Of a stretch of DNA of 64,000 bases, positions 12,029 to 22,460 are shown one piece after another. Position numbers and translations under genes: made by a program. The stretch lies in assembly GCA_963921425.1 (NCBI GenBank), contig OY992840.1, forward strand, positions 374,501-438,500. The letters run 5' to 3'. The stretch is from Dryas octopetala. Its lineage: Eukaryota > Streptophyta > Magnoliopsida > Rosales > Rosaceae. The number at the start of each line of letters is the position of its first letter. Position 1 is the first letter of the stretch. The notes under the pieces are model-generated. The model saw only the letters and a program-made list of their open reading frames with translations. It made no database searches and was not told the origin of the DNA.

Positions 12029-13600
12029 TCCGTTTCCAGTCATAATACAAATGCTCTATTGAACTGTCTTCATGTTACTAAACTATTTTGATACACATTA
12101 TGTTCTTATTTCTAAGTTTTCTTTTTAGTCAACATCAGGCTGCAATACGTTCTTCGTGGAGTAGGTAAACAACTTTTTTGGAATTAAGCTGACACCCAAG
12201 CAGATAATACACTAACCAACACCTTTAAGAACCATGTAAGTCGGTATTCTCTCTAGAATACTTTTATTATTTTAAAAAATTTAGTCTTCATCATGTAGTT
12301 ATTGCCAACTACATTCTTCTTAAGCTTCTGTAGCAGTGTTCCATTATACAACTCTAATTCCTACAATCCAATGAATAATATAATCTATTAGTTCAATCAA
12401 ACTATAACAAAAATTAAAACTCCTAGGAATTCTCTTGTACAATATCCATGCTATTTCATAATGCTTTACCAAACATAATGTATATCTAAGAATTATCTTT
12501 AATTCATGTAAACCTTCTATCTAGTACTACTTTTTTAAAAAAATTGTCCAAACCTTATTGCAACAGTAAAAAAATGAAACAAAACTCATTAACTAAATTA
12601 ACATAAGACCTTTTCATGCTCACAAAAGAAGAAAGGCAAGTGGTCAATAATTGTTGCAACCACTTAAAAGACATTTTATAACTGTTTCTCTTCTTTAACT
12701 TGTAAGTTGCAGATTAATCCATACAACACCACAAATTATATGGATCACAAGACAATACAAATAGGTCCAAAATTAATATAAATGTGTCCAATAAAGAAAA
12801 TGATTCACAATATAATAAATCAATAAATATTGCCATGCATTCATCATAGTCCCAAATAGCATGAGGTTATCAAGCTAAAGGAAACATAGCTCACCAAATC
12901 TGCAAATAGCAAATATTTGTTATGTGTACGAAATGTCCCAACTAATATGCATGATGCCAACTAAAAGTTATCAAGATATTATTATACATAAAGTATAAGT
13001 CACATAAATAAATTAGGAAAGAACTATAATTGGGTCAAAGCACTTACATTAGCAATGTAATAGATAATAAAGTTAATTCCAATGATATATCAAGATTGTT
13101 TGATCAACCTACGTTGCTTTAAACAGTAAATGAGATATATAAATAATTTATAGCATTAGATTTCAAGTAAAATTATCATCAATGGGTGCTCATCACACTT
13201 CAAGTTAAATATTAGGCTAGCTATTGTACCAAACAATCATCTACGCAAATCAAAAAGTAATAGATAAATCCACTTACAATATAATTTGGATTCCTTTTTA
13301 TGCAAGTCGAATTTTACAACTACTCCAGTAAGCTATTGATGATAATGGTTGTAATTTTACAACTACTCTATTATGTCATAAAAATCCAATTTTGGTGTAG
13401 TGATTGGTACTAGCCTTAATCTATATCTCATAGAGAACTGTTTTGGCATCTAGATTGACAACCAATTGAAGTCTGGAGTTTAGGTGGACCCTGACTTAGT
13501 GGCACTGTCATACGGCCCAAGTAACTTGGCTACTTGGTACAAAAGTTATCTCTCAAATGGATTCTGATTCAGAATCAAGGATGTTGACATTAAGAAGAAG
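12029..13600. other. AT-rich interior of the decayed CACTA element
   Basis: This lies between the DUF4218-like and DUF4216-like coding remnants. It is strongly AT-rich with no frame I recognise. It is either a degraded intron or sequence inserted later. Confidence 0.4.
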
Positions 13601-13611
13601 AACTAGAATAG

Positions 13612-13960
13612 TGGAGTGTTTGTTATAGCTGACACCAATAGTTATGCTAGCAAACGAGACATGAACCCCAAGATCGATCTTGTAGGATACTACGGTGTTT
13701 TGACAGACATTATAGAATTACAATATGATGAGAATAATGTGTTATTCTATTCGACTGCGAATGGGTTGACACGGTCGCTAGTGTAAAAAAAGACGAGTTT
13801 GGTTTTAAATTAGTGTCTTTCAAGAGATTGCTCTGGTCGAATGACACCTTGGTCCTTTCGAAACATGCTATGCAAGTCTTCTACGTCGACGACCCTATAG
13901 ATAAAGGGTGGAAAGCTGCAATAAACACCCAACCCGTGATTTATACGACATGTCAACTAT
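13612..13960 (+). pseudogene. DUF4216-like C-terminal remnant of a CACTA transposase
   Basis: Translation gives GVFVIADTNSYASKRD, then VGYYGVLTDIIELQYDE, CEWVDT, KKDEFGFKLVSFKRLLW and QVFYVDDPIDKGW, split over two frames by a frameshift near 13745. This pattern is typical of the DUF4216 segment at the end of plant CACTA TNP2 proteins. It lies on the same strand as, and in order with, the upstream remnants. Confidence 0.75.
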
Positions 13961-14935
13961 GAGTGCTGGGGATGTTTGTGGTGCACAAGTTTTTGACAAT
14001 CTTGGCACCGACAACAATTAACGTGTTGCAGCCTACACACGATATTAATGGCACGACAATATATCGTCCCTTCACGCCCCCGCACTCTTGAGTCAGGTAA
14101 GCCTATTCAAACTTGCTTTAGGTGAAGTGCTGAATTTTTTCTTAATTGTTGTTATTGTCCATTCATTTGTTTCCCATGACATGTTATGAATCCTTTAATT
14201 GTTTTCAAGTGTTTCGATTGGTGCTATAGCATGTTGTTTATGAAGCACATATTAATAGAAGCCATGAGTGCACTGTGGAAGGTCTATGAATGATGTTCAG
14301 AAAATATATATTAGCCTTGTGTCATATAAATAATTTGAGAAGTAGCTAATTTTTGGTATGCTGCTTAGTGTTTTAATTTGAAGGGTGTTAGAAGGGGGTT
14401 TAATCATGATTGTTATCATGTAAGATGTTTCTCCTATTATCTTCAAAATGCTATGGTTGTTGTGCTATGCATATGGTTGAGGAATGGCTAGTTCATCATC
14501 ATTGAAAACCTCTACAAAAAATGGAGAACTTATTAGATGTGAGGAGCGAGTTACTAGTAGATGCAGTAGGCGACATATGGCATGACTTCCCTAACAGGAA
14601 AGGGATTAGTCAGGTCCCTTAACTAGGGCGCGCTTCGTAGGGTGTTGGCAAACAGCTAAGACCACGACTACATTGAGTTTTGCAGACAGTGCGAGATGAT
14701 CAAGTCTGACTGAAATAAATTATTTGAGCCAGACTTTATGAAGTTTGTGATATTTTACGAAAATCTTTTGGAACAACATGGGGAATACCACAATTTCACT
14801 AGAATGGATGTGGTACGTGAACTGGGAGAAAGAGATGGATCCAGTGATCCTGCCTGATGGGAGACGAGTTTGAGGTGCTTTTAAGGTCACTCGCTTGTTG
14901 GCAGTAGGTGAGTATGTTTTGTTAGCTGATGTTAT

Positions 14936-15119
14936 GAACTTAGTGGTATGACAATTAGGGATGTTATGAACCTGGTGGTATGACAATAGGTGAGAATGAA
15001 TGTAGTATTTTTATCAAAGTTGGTGGAGAACTTAGTAGTATGACAATTAGGGATGTTATGAACTTAGTGGTATGACATTGGGTGAGAATGAATGTAGTAT
15101 TTTTATCAAAGTTGGTGGA
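14936..15119 (+). repeat. Tandem duplication, two 92-bp units
   Basis: The unit starting GAACTTAGTGGTATGACAAT at 14936 recurs at 15028 (period 92) with a few substitutions. Each unit itself contains two smaller GAACNTRGTGGTATGACA pieces. It lies in non-coding remnant DNA inside the CACTA-derived region. Confidence 0.8.
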
Positions 15120-15701
15120 GTTTGCAGAAAGTGAACTTTTGAAAATGTATGCAGTCAGACTAAGATGTATCAGTTAAGCTTGTGTAATCAGTTTCAATGC
15201 TTTAAAGTAGTCTAATTATAATTGAGCCATATATTAATGCATTTTGTAGGTTTGTTTGGCAAGCATTTGCCATTAATAGGACAATAATTAAATAGGGTGG
15301 CATAATACATGAACTCCATCAATAAACCCAAAAACCTTATGAGTTATGTAAGGTTAACTAATACAGTCACCTTTATAAAATATGAAGTTAAGCCAAAGAT
15401 ATATATGTTAACATTTTATGGACGAAACCTTAAAGTGTATATTCAATTACAATATATATTTAAGTATATGTAGATCTTATTTTAAAGAAAATTATATAAA
15501 GAGTGATATATATGTACATGACAAGTGGGGAAACCCCTTTTACACTCATAGTCATAGATGGTTGAAAAGCAAACGTAATAGTTTTCCTACTCCCCCAAAA
15601 AAGTGGGGATCTATAAAGTACAAAATAAATACACCTATTCTAACTATGTGATTGGGTATCATCTGTGTTAGAAATGATATTGCATGTGGTAAACCATCCA
15701 A

Positions 15702-16459
15702 TTGAGCAGTAAACGTGATAGCCAATTTTGGTTGAACTGTTGTTTGAAATATTCATTTATATGTTTTAATAAGGTAAGTGTGGATAGACAGGAAGAGCTG
15801 GATAGGCGCATGGCAGAGTATGAAGGGATCCCAGCAAACCCATTTATCACTTCTATTGTCTGCAACAGGATATTTGGAGAAGTAGTAGGACCTGAAACTG
15901 GTGGACGAGTAAGAGCGATGGGCTTGGGGTAGCACCCGCAAATATACCTGGCTTGGTAGTTCAGCGACGTGGGGTTGGGGCAGAGCTTCAAGAACTGAGG
16001 TTGCCGAATGAGCAACTGGTGGCTGAGGCAGCCAGACAAGTGGAGGTTCAGAGGCTTGAGATGGAGCACAACCGAGGTGTAATGGAGCAGTATCGTGTTG
16101 AAATGGAGAGGCTGCTGATGATCAACACTCAAGAGATATTGAACATGCAAAGGCAGCAGTCCCAACAAGATTTCAACTTCAATGGGAGGCTGACCACAGC
16201 TTTAGACAGCTACTTCAGGGGTAGCATTGGCACAAACATGAGCAACACTGCTTACTTGGCACCCGCACTGCCCCCACTTCAAATTGGCACAAATTTCTTC
16301 GATCTTCCACATAGGCCCTCTGCATTTAATTCATTCTCTAGAGGGGGAATGACTGGTTCCCCACATATGACGCAACAGCTTCCTAATCATGACATAGGAG
16401 CGGAGGATGGAGCTGGGGAAGCTGTTGGCGCTTCAACCAGCGGAAGTGGGAGGTCATAA
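15702..16459 (+). pseudogene. Plant transposase (Ptta/En/Spm, Transposase_24 type) remnant
   Basis: 15702-15932 reads VDRQEELDRRMAEYEG, then NRIFGEVVGPETGGRVRAMG, the C-terminal signature of the second CACTA protein. After a short frame change it continues at 15953-16459 with a glutamate/glutamine-rich coiled-coil stretch (LRLPNEQLVAEAARQVEVQR, MEHNRGVMEQYRVEMERLL). The N-terminal part is missing or unrecognisable. It sits downstream of the TNP2 remnants on the same strand, so both probably come from one CACTA insertion. Confidence 0.7.
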
Positions 16460-17755
16460 CAAACTTGATTCTGGCAAACGGTGCAAGGCTGCTAGTAAGA
16501 ATCCTTTTGTTGTTCTGAGTATTATGATAATTAAGCTCTTTTGGACACCTTTTGTGATGGAAATGCAAACTTGGTAGTTTATATTATGGTTTAGGCTATG
16601 ATATATATTATCAAGTTTGTAAGGGTGGATAAATACTTGAAAAGTATATGATTAAGTGTTGCAGCCAATAATTATCAAACATGGGTTTTGGTATCTCTGC
16701 TAATTATTGTTGTAGAAATTGTGAACTGTCTAAGTTATTGAGAATGGTTGTAACTTTGCACTTCTAAGTCTGCTTGTAACATTTAGAGAATTTCAATATA
16801 TGCAGCATTTCCATTTTACATCAAACTTGCAAGTCTGTTCTGGTTTGGTTGTTCCATTTAACTTCTTACAGTTTATTTTCCTTGCTTATATGAAATTGAG
16901 ATATCTGCTAGTCTGTTAGTACCAATTAGATGTGTTTAGTTGGTGGTGCAGAATTGTGCTTGTTGTCATGCAAGTATCAGCTAAGACACTTTTGAGAATA
17001 AGATTATGAAAAATGCCTGGCAAGTACCACTATTAACATTGAACCAACCCAGAAATGCAGTTCTAGTACTTGCAAATTTAGTTTTAATTGGTTACTGCAT
17101 AAATTTTAATCCCACTGTAGCAAATATGTGGTGAGAAATGTAAATTGAATGCCAATTAATTTATCACCACAGTTCTGGAATGGTGGAGGAGTTTTGAAAT
17201 TTGAAAACCAAATAAGCAACCAATTCACAAATGGTGGGGATGCGCAACATCCAACTGTTAGGATTAGTGATCTACCTAATCCACTTTTAACAAAATAGTA
17301 CTCATGTCCATGGGATGGGATTGTTTATTGGGATTAATGCTCACCAATGTAGCAACTTTACAAGTAATGATGAAGGGGAAAAACCAACTACCTGCAGGAT
17401 AAGTGAGAAGCAAGGGTATCAGACTATGATGACAGTTTGTGTCTTCAGAATCCACCATTCCTATATTTGGGTTTCCTTAGATGGCTTGCCACCCCATTTT
17501 GTACCTCTAACATGATAATAGTAGCTGAAGGGTAGCAATTGGAAATCCAAACCAAATATAGTGGTTGTTGACTCAATAGATAACATAAAACATTGGTGGT
17601 GATAACCATAAAATGTTGTAGTGCATCAACTATGTCCAGAGTGTCATTTAACGATTTTATGGACATAAACCTTGACGAACGTGCTATATTGTAAATTGTC
17701 ATTATAAATTTGAAAAAAAAAAAAAAAATTGTGGACCAACATACCCCTATCATTT
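16460..17755. other. Spacer, no gene seen
   Basis: AT-rich sequence between the CACTA remnants and the bZIP60 promoter region. The short frames lack codon structure or recognisable motifs. Confidence 0.4.
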
Positions 17756-18100
17756 GTGGATGTATTTGTAAGTGAGTCTAAATTTTTGAGAAATTTAGAA
17801 AATTAACCTATTTTGATTGCTATTAAAGATTTATAACCTTTTTTTTTTTTTAGAAATTTGACCTTAGAATAATGCTTGAACTCCCATCGAAAAGTGCTCA
17901 AACCCCCCTAGAGTAATACTTGAACTCTATCGAGTAGTGCTCGAGGAGTGTTCGAGCACTTCTCGAGGGGGGTTCAAACACTACTCAAGGGTCAAATTAA
18001 AAAAAAAAAAAAAGATTAAAAGTTTTTATTTGACTTCAATTTTGATTAATTTTTCAAATTTCTCTAAAGTTTTATATAAAAAGTGGTGCCCCTTTAAAAT
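17756..18100. repeat. Fold-back element with a GC-richer palindromic core
   Basis: The core at about 17870-17995 is palindromic (AGTGCTCAAACCCCCCTA against TCGAGGGGGGTTCAAACACT). The outer arms are AT-rich (GAGAAATTTAGAAAATTAA against TTAATTTTTCAAATTTCTC). It lies a few hundred bases upstream of bZIP60 and is probably a MITE. Confidence 0.6.
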
Positions 18101-18297
18101 TATTGATATATTTACGGGTGGGAATAACAGCAGTGAGCAGTTACAGCACTCAAAAAAAATTGTCTGAATTTTTCTTTGTCCAGCTGGCATGATTCTATTG
18201 GCGTGGTGATGGCATCGCTGCAAATCCTATGTGGCTTGAGAATATATAGCGATGATGTGAAGATGATCACACTTGGAGCAGCGAGACAAGCACTGCC

Positions 18298-18309
18298 GCA
18301 CGTGTCATC
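18298..18309 (+). promoter_or_regulatory. G-box/UPR-like motif GCACGTGTCATC upstream of bZIP60
   Basis: GCACGTGTCATC lies about 145 bases upstream of the bZIP60 ATG. Its reverse complement, GATGACACGTGC, resembles the plant UPR elements bound by bZIP28 and bZIP60 (ACGT core with a flanking GATGA), but it is not an exact match to a published consensus that I can recall with certainty. Self-induction of bZIP60 under ER stress is known in Arabidopsis. The assignment here is inference. Confidence 0.35.
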
Positions 18310-18453
18310 CCTGAGTTTTCTTACTGAAGAAGAGTCTGAGTTTGACCCAGAAACCGCGTTTCCATTCCCTTTTCTATGCTATGCTATGCTATATATTCCT
18401 CCAATGTCCGTGTATTTGTTTTGGTATTTAGGGTTTTGTAAATAGTTTTGAAT

Positions 18454-20168
18454 ATGGAATCGGAAGGAGACGTTGAATTCTTGGGCAACGACAATGACAT
18501 GGTGATCGGAGAAATCGATTGGGATGTTCTGTTGGAGGGCGCGAACGCGTTGGATGCGTTAGAGTTAGAGTTGGAAAATCCAGTCGTCCCGGCAACTGGT
18601 TCTTCGTCGTCTTCATCATCGTCAACGGTGGAGGATGCTCCGGCGAACCCATCGCCGGATTCGTTTCCCTCTTGGATCGGTGAGATTGAGACCATTCTGA
18701 TGAAAGACGACGATGACGGCAAAAAGGTTGTTGCTTCGACGGAGGAGCCTAGTAATCAATTCTATCAGGATTTTATAGCAGATATACTCGTGGAGTCGCC
18801 TTCCACTGACGGTCCTACTGACGTGGATTCCAACGCTTGCGCCGATTCGGAGAAGGAAAAACTCGGCGGATCGCCGCTCAACGATGACGTCGACGCCGAC
18901 GCCGACGCCGACGCTGACGATCCCATCTCCAAGAAAAGGAGAAGGTACCATTAATTTGTTCTTATAATCTTATTATTATTCCTAAATGTTTGTGTTAGGG
19001 TTTTCCAATTTTATCAAGCAAGATTTATTTCATGGGCTTTGCTCTTAATTGCAAATAATTTGGTTTTAAATTTCTGTGGTTGTGGTGTAATTATACGATG
19101 ACATTTTATAATCAGAAAATGATAGTTTTGTAATGGGAGTATTATTTTATTACAAGTTCAGTTTTTTAATGCTTTAATAAGAGATGGAATTTAGTGGGCA
19201 AGGCCAAAGTAAATGAATAAATGGACTATTGTAGAAATAATATGATATAGTAGAATGTGGTTTGGAATTCCAGGCAGCTGAGAAATAAGGATGCGGCGAT
19301 GAGATCAAGGGAGAGGAGAAAGACTTATGTGAACGATCTGGAGATGAAGAGCAAGTACTTTGAAGCAGAATGCAGGAGACTGGGGCGTTTGCTCCAGACC
19401 TGTTATGCTGAGAATCATGCTTTGCGCCTCAGTTTGCAGATGAGCAATGTATATGGTGCTTCCGCCACCAAGCAGGAGTCTGCTGTGCTCTTGGGTATGC
19501 TTTATCAACCATCTTCTCTTTGCTTCCTTTGTTTATCCTGGTATCATCAAGCTTAGTAGGTTGGGGGAAAAGTGGGATAATTTTTTTGGCATGTTAAAAT
19601 TAAAATCATAACCGAAATTTGTGGGGCCTTGTAGCAATTGTGTGCATAGATTTACCGCCACGCTACACCCTAGGCTTGAGATTGAATTTCCTCCATCATA
19701 TGGCTGATTTACAAAAAAAAAAAACAAAACAAAACTAAACTAAACAAAGCAAAACAAAATATAAAGTTAAAACCATGACTGAAATCTGAAGTATTATTTG
19801 GCTTTTGGTATGCTTGCAATGAATGCTAATTAGATCATACACAATGTGTTGGCTACAATGATCTGGAATACTTGGTGTTTGGCATGCTGATTAGTTTTGG
19901 TCATGGTTGCTCTGCAGAACTCCTGCTGTTGGGTTCCCTGCTTTGGTTGGTGGACATCATCTGCCCGTTGGCTCTACCTCTAATGGCCCTCCTACTAAAT
20001 CGAGGGAGGGTTCCTCGGGACAACCTGGGAAGGAAAGCTCTAAAAAGCGTGGGTCCAAGAGAGGCAGGAAGTAAGATGTTTGGGCATTTGGTGCTACAAT
20101 CTTTTGTTAAAAGTAGGAGATGCAAAGCTTCCAGGACAAAGATGAAACAGAGTTTCCTTGTTTCTTGA
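18454..20168 (+). CDS. bZIP60: bZIP60, ER-stress transcription factor (membrane form; IRE1 substrate)
   Basis: Exons: 18454-18944, 19274-19494 and 19918-20168; 320 residues unspliced (Arabidopsis bZIP60 is near 295). The N-terminal half is acidic and serine-rich, with an aspartate/alanine run from GACGCC repeats. The basic region begins at residue 165 (NKDAAMRSRERRK) and is followed by a leucine zipper. The unspliced frame then has a hydrophobic anchor from about residue 239 (LLLLGSLLWLVDIICPLALP) and a short tail. Two CTGCTG loops flank the exon 2/exon 3 junction. Removing the 20 nt between their cut points switches the frame at residue 234 to a tail ending at 20074, with a basic terminus (KKRGSKRGRK): 282 residues. 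Known role: IRE1 splices bZIP60 mRNA in the unfolded-protein response. The ATG at 18454 is the first suitable one. Confidence 0.92.
19475..19936 (+). promoter_or_regulatory. IRE1 recognition site: paired CTGCTG stem-loops in bZIP60 mRNA
   Basis: The first loop is CTGCTG at 19480-19485, closed by a stem CAGGAG/CTCTTG with a CTGCTGT loop. The second is CTGCTG at 19923-19928, closed by GGAACTC pairing with the sequence just 3' of the loop. In the mature mRNA, cuts after the first CTG of each loop release 19483-19494 plus 19918-19925, exactly 20 nt. The left arm of the second stem crosses the conventional exon junction (GG from 19493-19494, then AACTC). The loop form fits the CNG/CNG rule for IRE1 sites. 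Pairing was judged by eye, not folded. Confidence 0.85.
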
Positions 20169-20670
20169 GTTTTCTTACGAGCTGCCTCTCCCTCTAACCT
20201 TAACTGTTGAGGTTCGTTGGTTGGTGTTGGTTTGTTCTTTTATTTTATTTTTTTCCATTTTCTTTTAGTTGCTGATAGGACCTTTGGTTCTTTTGCATTA
20301 GGCGTTTTGGGCATTAATGCTGGCGGGGAGGGCCTTATCGAGTAGACTATCTAGATCACCATTATGTTTTGAACTATGATATGGAAATCCTTCAATTATG
20401 CTTTTGTACCCTCTTCTTGGTTAATTTATAATGAGATCGTTATATATATAGAAGTAGTTGCTTTACTAAACATGGTCTATTTTTTATGGTTTTATAATTC
20501 ACATGATTGGTATTTGTTTCCTCTTGGGGGATTCATCTCAGTTGAACACTTCCTTTTTTTTAGATCCAAGTGATATTTCATTTGTTAAGGTGCGGCTGAA
20601 ATAAGTTCAGAGTTTGTGTTTAGACAAAAGAGAGAGAAAGAGGAGCAATTGAGTCGTGAGACTTACAAAA
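20169..20670. other. bZIP60 3' region
   Basis: Downstream of both the unspliced (20168) and the spliced-frame (20074) stop codons. T-rich, without further coding sequence. It probably holds the 3' UTR. Confidence 0.4.
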
Positions 20671-21000
20671 GCTCTGATACCATGATAAGCTTTGCAAGAA
20701 TATGGTTTGAAGCCTCAAATCATTCTGAGGTATTCCATTGAATATATAGGATATACAAACGTGTTTAAATGAGCTGTACAAGCTAGAGTTACACTCCTTA
20801 ATTTCATGAATTGTCTAGCCTATACGTAATAACTCTTAAATTACATGAATTATAATTACAATAAATGAGATAAAAGGGAAAGTCAACTAAACCAGGTAAA
20901 CTAAGTAACAAGCAAGCCAACTAATGTATATCTCGTAATGGTGCGTGAAGGAGAAGGATCATAACTGAAATTAACAAGGAAAACAATTAGGGTGAGCCTC
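20671..21000 (-). mobile_element. LTR-retrotransposon end: PBS plus partial LTR, minus strand
   Basis: GCTCTGATACCA at 20671-20682 is the reverse complement of the initiator-methionine tRNA primer-binding site TGGTATCAGAGC. It abuts TGATAAGC at 20683, so an LTR on the minus strand starts here and extends rightward for an uncertain distance. No gag or pol is visible to the left. This looks like a degraded Copia-type or TRIM end. Confidence 0.5.
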
Positions 21001-21613
21001 AGTAAGAGCTGTGAACGGCACCCTCGAACAGTTATTTGATTCTTTCTTCTTCTTTGTTCTTTTATTCTTCTTTTTTAGATGGTAATGAAGACAGAATATC
21101 TTAAGTTTTGCAAAGTGCATTTTTGGGGTCAAAGGGAGCTTAAATAAAGTTCAGGAGTGGCTGAAAGTAGGAAATTTAAAAATGAGAAAGAAGAATTAAG
21201 AATGAAGAAACCTTAAAGTCTCATTGAGGCCATTCTGGGAGTCTCACCAGAAACTTTCAAACTTCCAAGAAATTTCATTAATCAAAAGTTGGGTAATTCC
21301 TCTATAAAGAATTGCTTATATTAAGGTTTTTTTTTATTTTTTATAGGAGACTTGTTTATATTAATGTTAAATCCTAATACAGTATGAAGAAGCTATTATA
21401 AAATTAGGGTGATAATCCAATAGACATAAAGCAACCTAAAACTGTAAACTAAAAACAATTATTGGAAGAAACACATATTGGAAGATAATCCAATAGAAAA
21501 ACACCTTTCATCTCTATATGCATGAATGCCTTTAAAGTTTAAACATTGTTTCATATTCGCAACTAAAAACAATTAACAGAAAAAACTAAATCCCTATGCT
21601 CGCACTTAAAGTA

Positions 21614-22460
21614 TATGTCCATCTATCAACTCCATACCATGGTTATCCCATACATTTTCAACTTTTGCATTTCTAATCCATCTTTTCAAAACATATTGAT
21701 CAGGCAAATAAAAGTCACCATGCACTTTTAAAAATGCTACAATGTGTCTACAAGGGATTCCTTCAAACTCAAAATATTGGCAACTACACTTTGCAAAATT
21801 AGAAATCTTATCGTACACAAGCTCTCGCACTTTAAAATCCTCTTTACCAACCCTTTCAACTACATAAACTGACTTCATGTCATCATCATTTTTCAGTTTT
21901 GCAAAATAAGCATCACTTTCAAAAATCTTTCAACCCTGTATGGAGTTGATAGATGGACATAAGTCATTGATGATGGAAAATACGAAGTTATCTCAACTTT
22001 TTTCGGAGGCAGTTGATCTTTCTTTGCTCTCAAAAGAAGGGACTAAGTATTTAACAGAGACACTCGAATCAGCTGTGGATCAAATTAAGCAACTCAATAG
22101 CACTATGAATATTGAAGAGGTGCAAGTAGCGAATAAAGAGTGTGAGCTGGTCATTTATGAACCGCTACCAGTTAAAGCAAAAGGATGAAGCCAACAAAAG
22201 AGAAGGCAATCGGTAAGCCTAGACTTTGTAAAGCATGTGGACAACGTGGAGTGGCACATGATAAAAGAAATTGTCCAAAATTGAAGGACCGGTATGCATT
22301 TTATAGTTGTTCTTTGATCATTTATTTCCATTTAATTACATTATACTTGTGTTGAATTTTTATTTTCTTTTAGGTCTATCATCCTAAACAACAAAGAAAC
22401 GCATGTTGAAGAACCAAATTTTGTTGTGTACTCTCCATCTTTTGAAGAATCACTTCCATG
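21614..22460 (+). pseudogene. FAR1/FHY3-related pseudogene with an inverted internal segment
   Basis: On the minus strand, about 21614-21930 encodes a FAR1-type SWIM zinc finger (CSCQYFEFEGIPCRHIV, then LKRWIRNAKVENVWDNHG). On the plus strand, 21938-22188 continues the same protein (MELIDGHKSLMMENTKLSQL...). A frameshift follows near 22186, then a zinc knuckle (CKACGQRGVAHDKRNCP), an intron-like gap and a short tail ending near 22460. A 24-bp sequence coding GMELIDGH stands at both junctions in opposite orientation (21614-21637 and 21938-21961), showing that the SWIM segment was flipped. The N-terminal DNA-binding and transposase-like domains are absent. It is not functional as it stands. Confidence 0.8.

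Noticed and set aside
18384..18951. Long minus-strand open frames opposite bZIP60 exon 1
   Set aside because: They are antisense shadows of the aspartate/serine-rich bZIP60 N-terminus, which is a clear homologue with splice sites.
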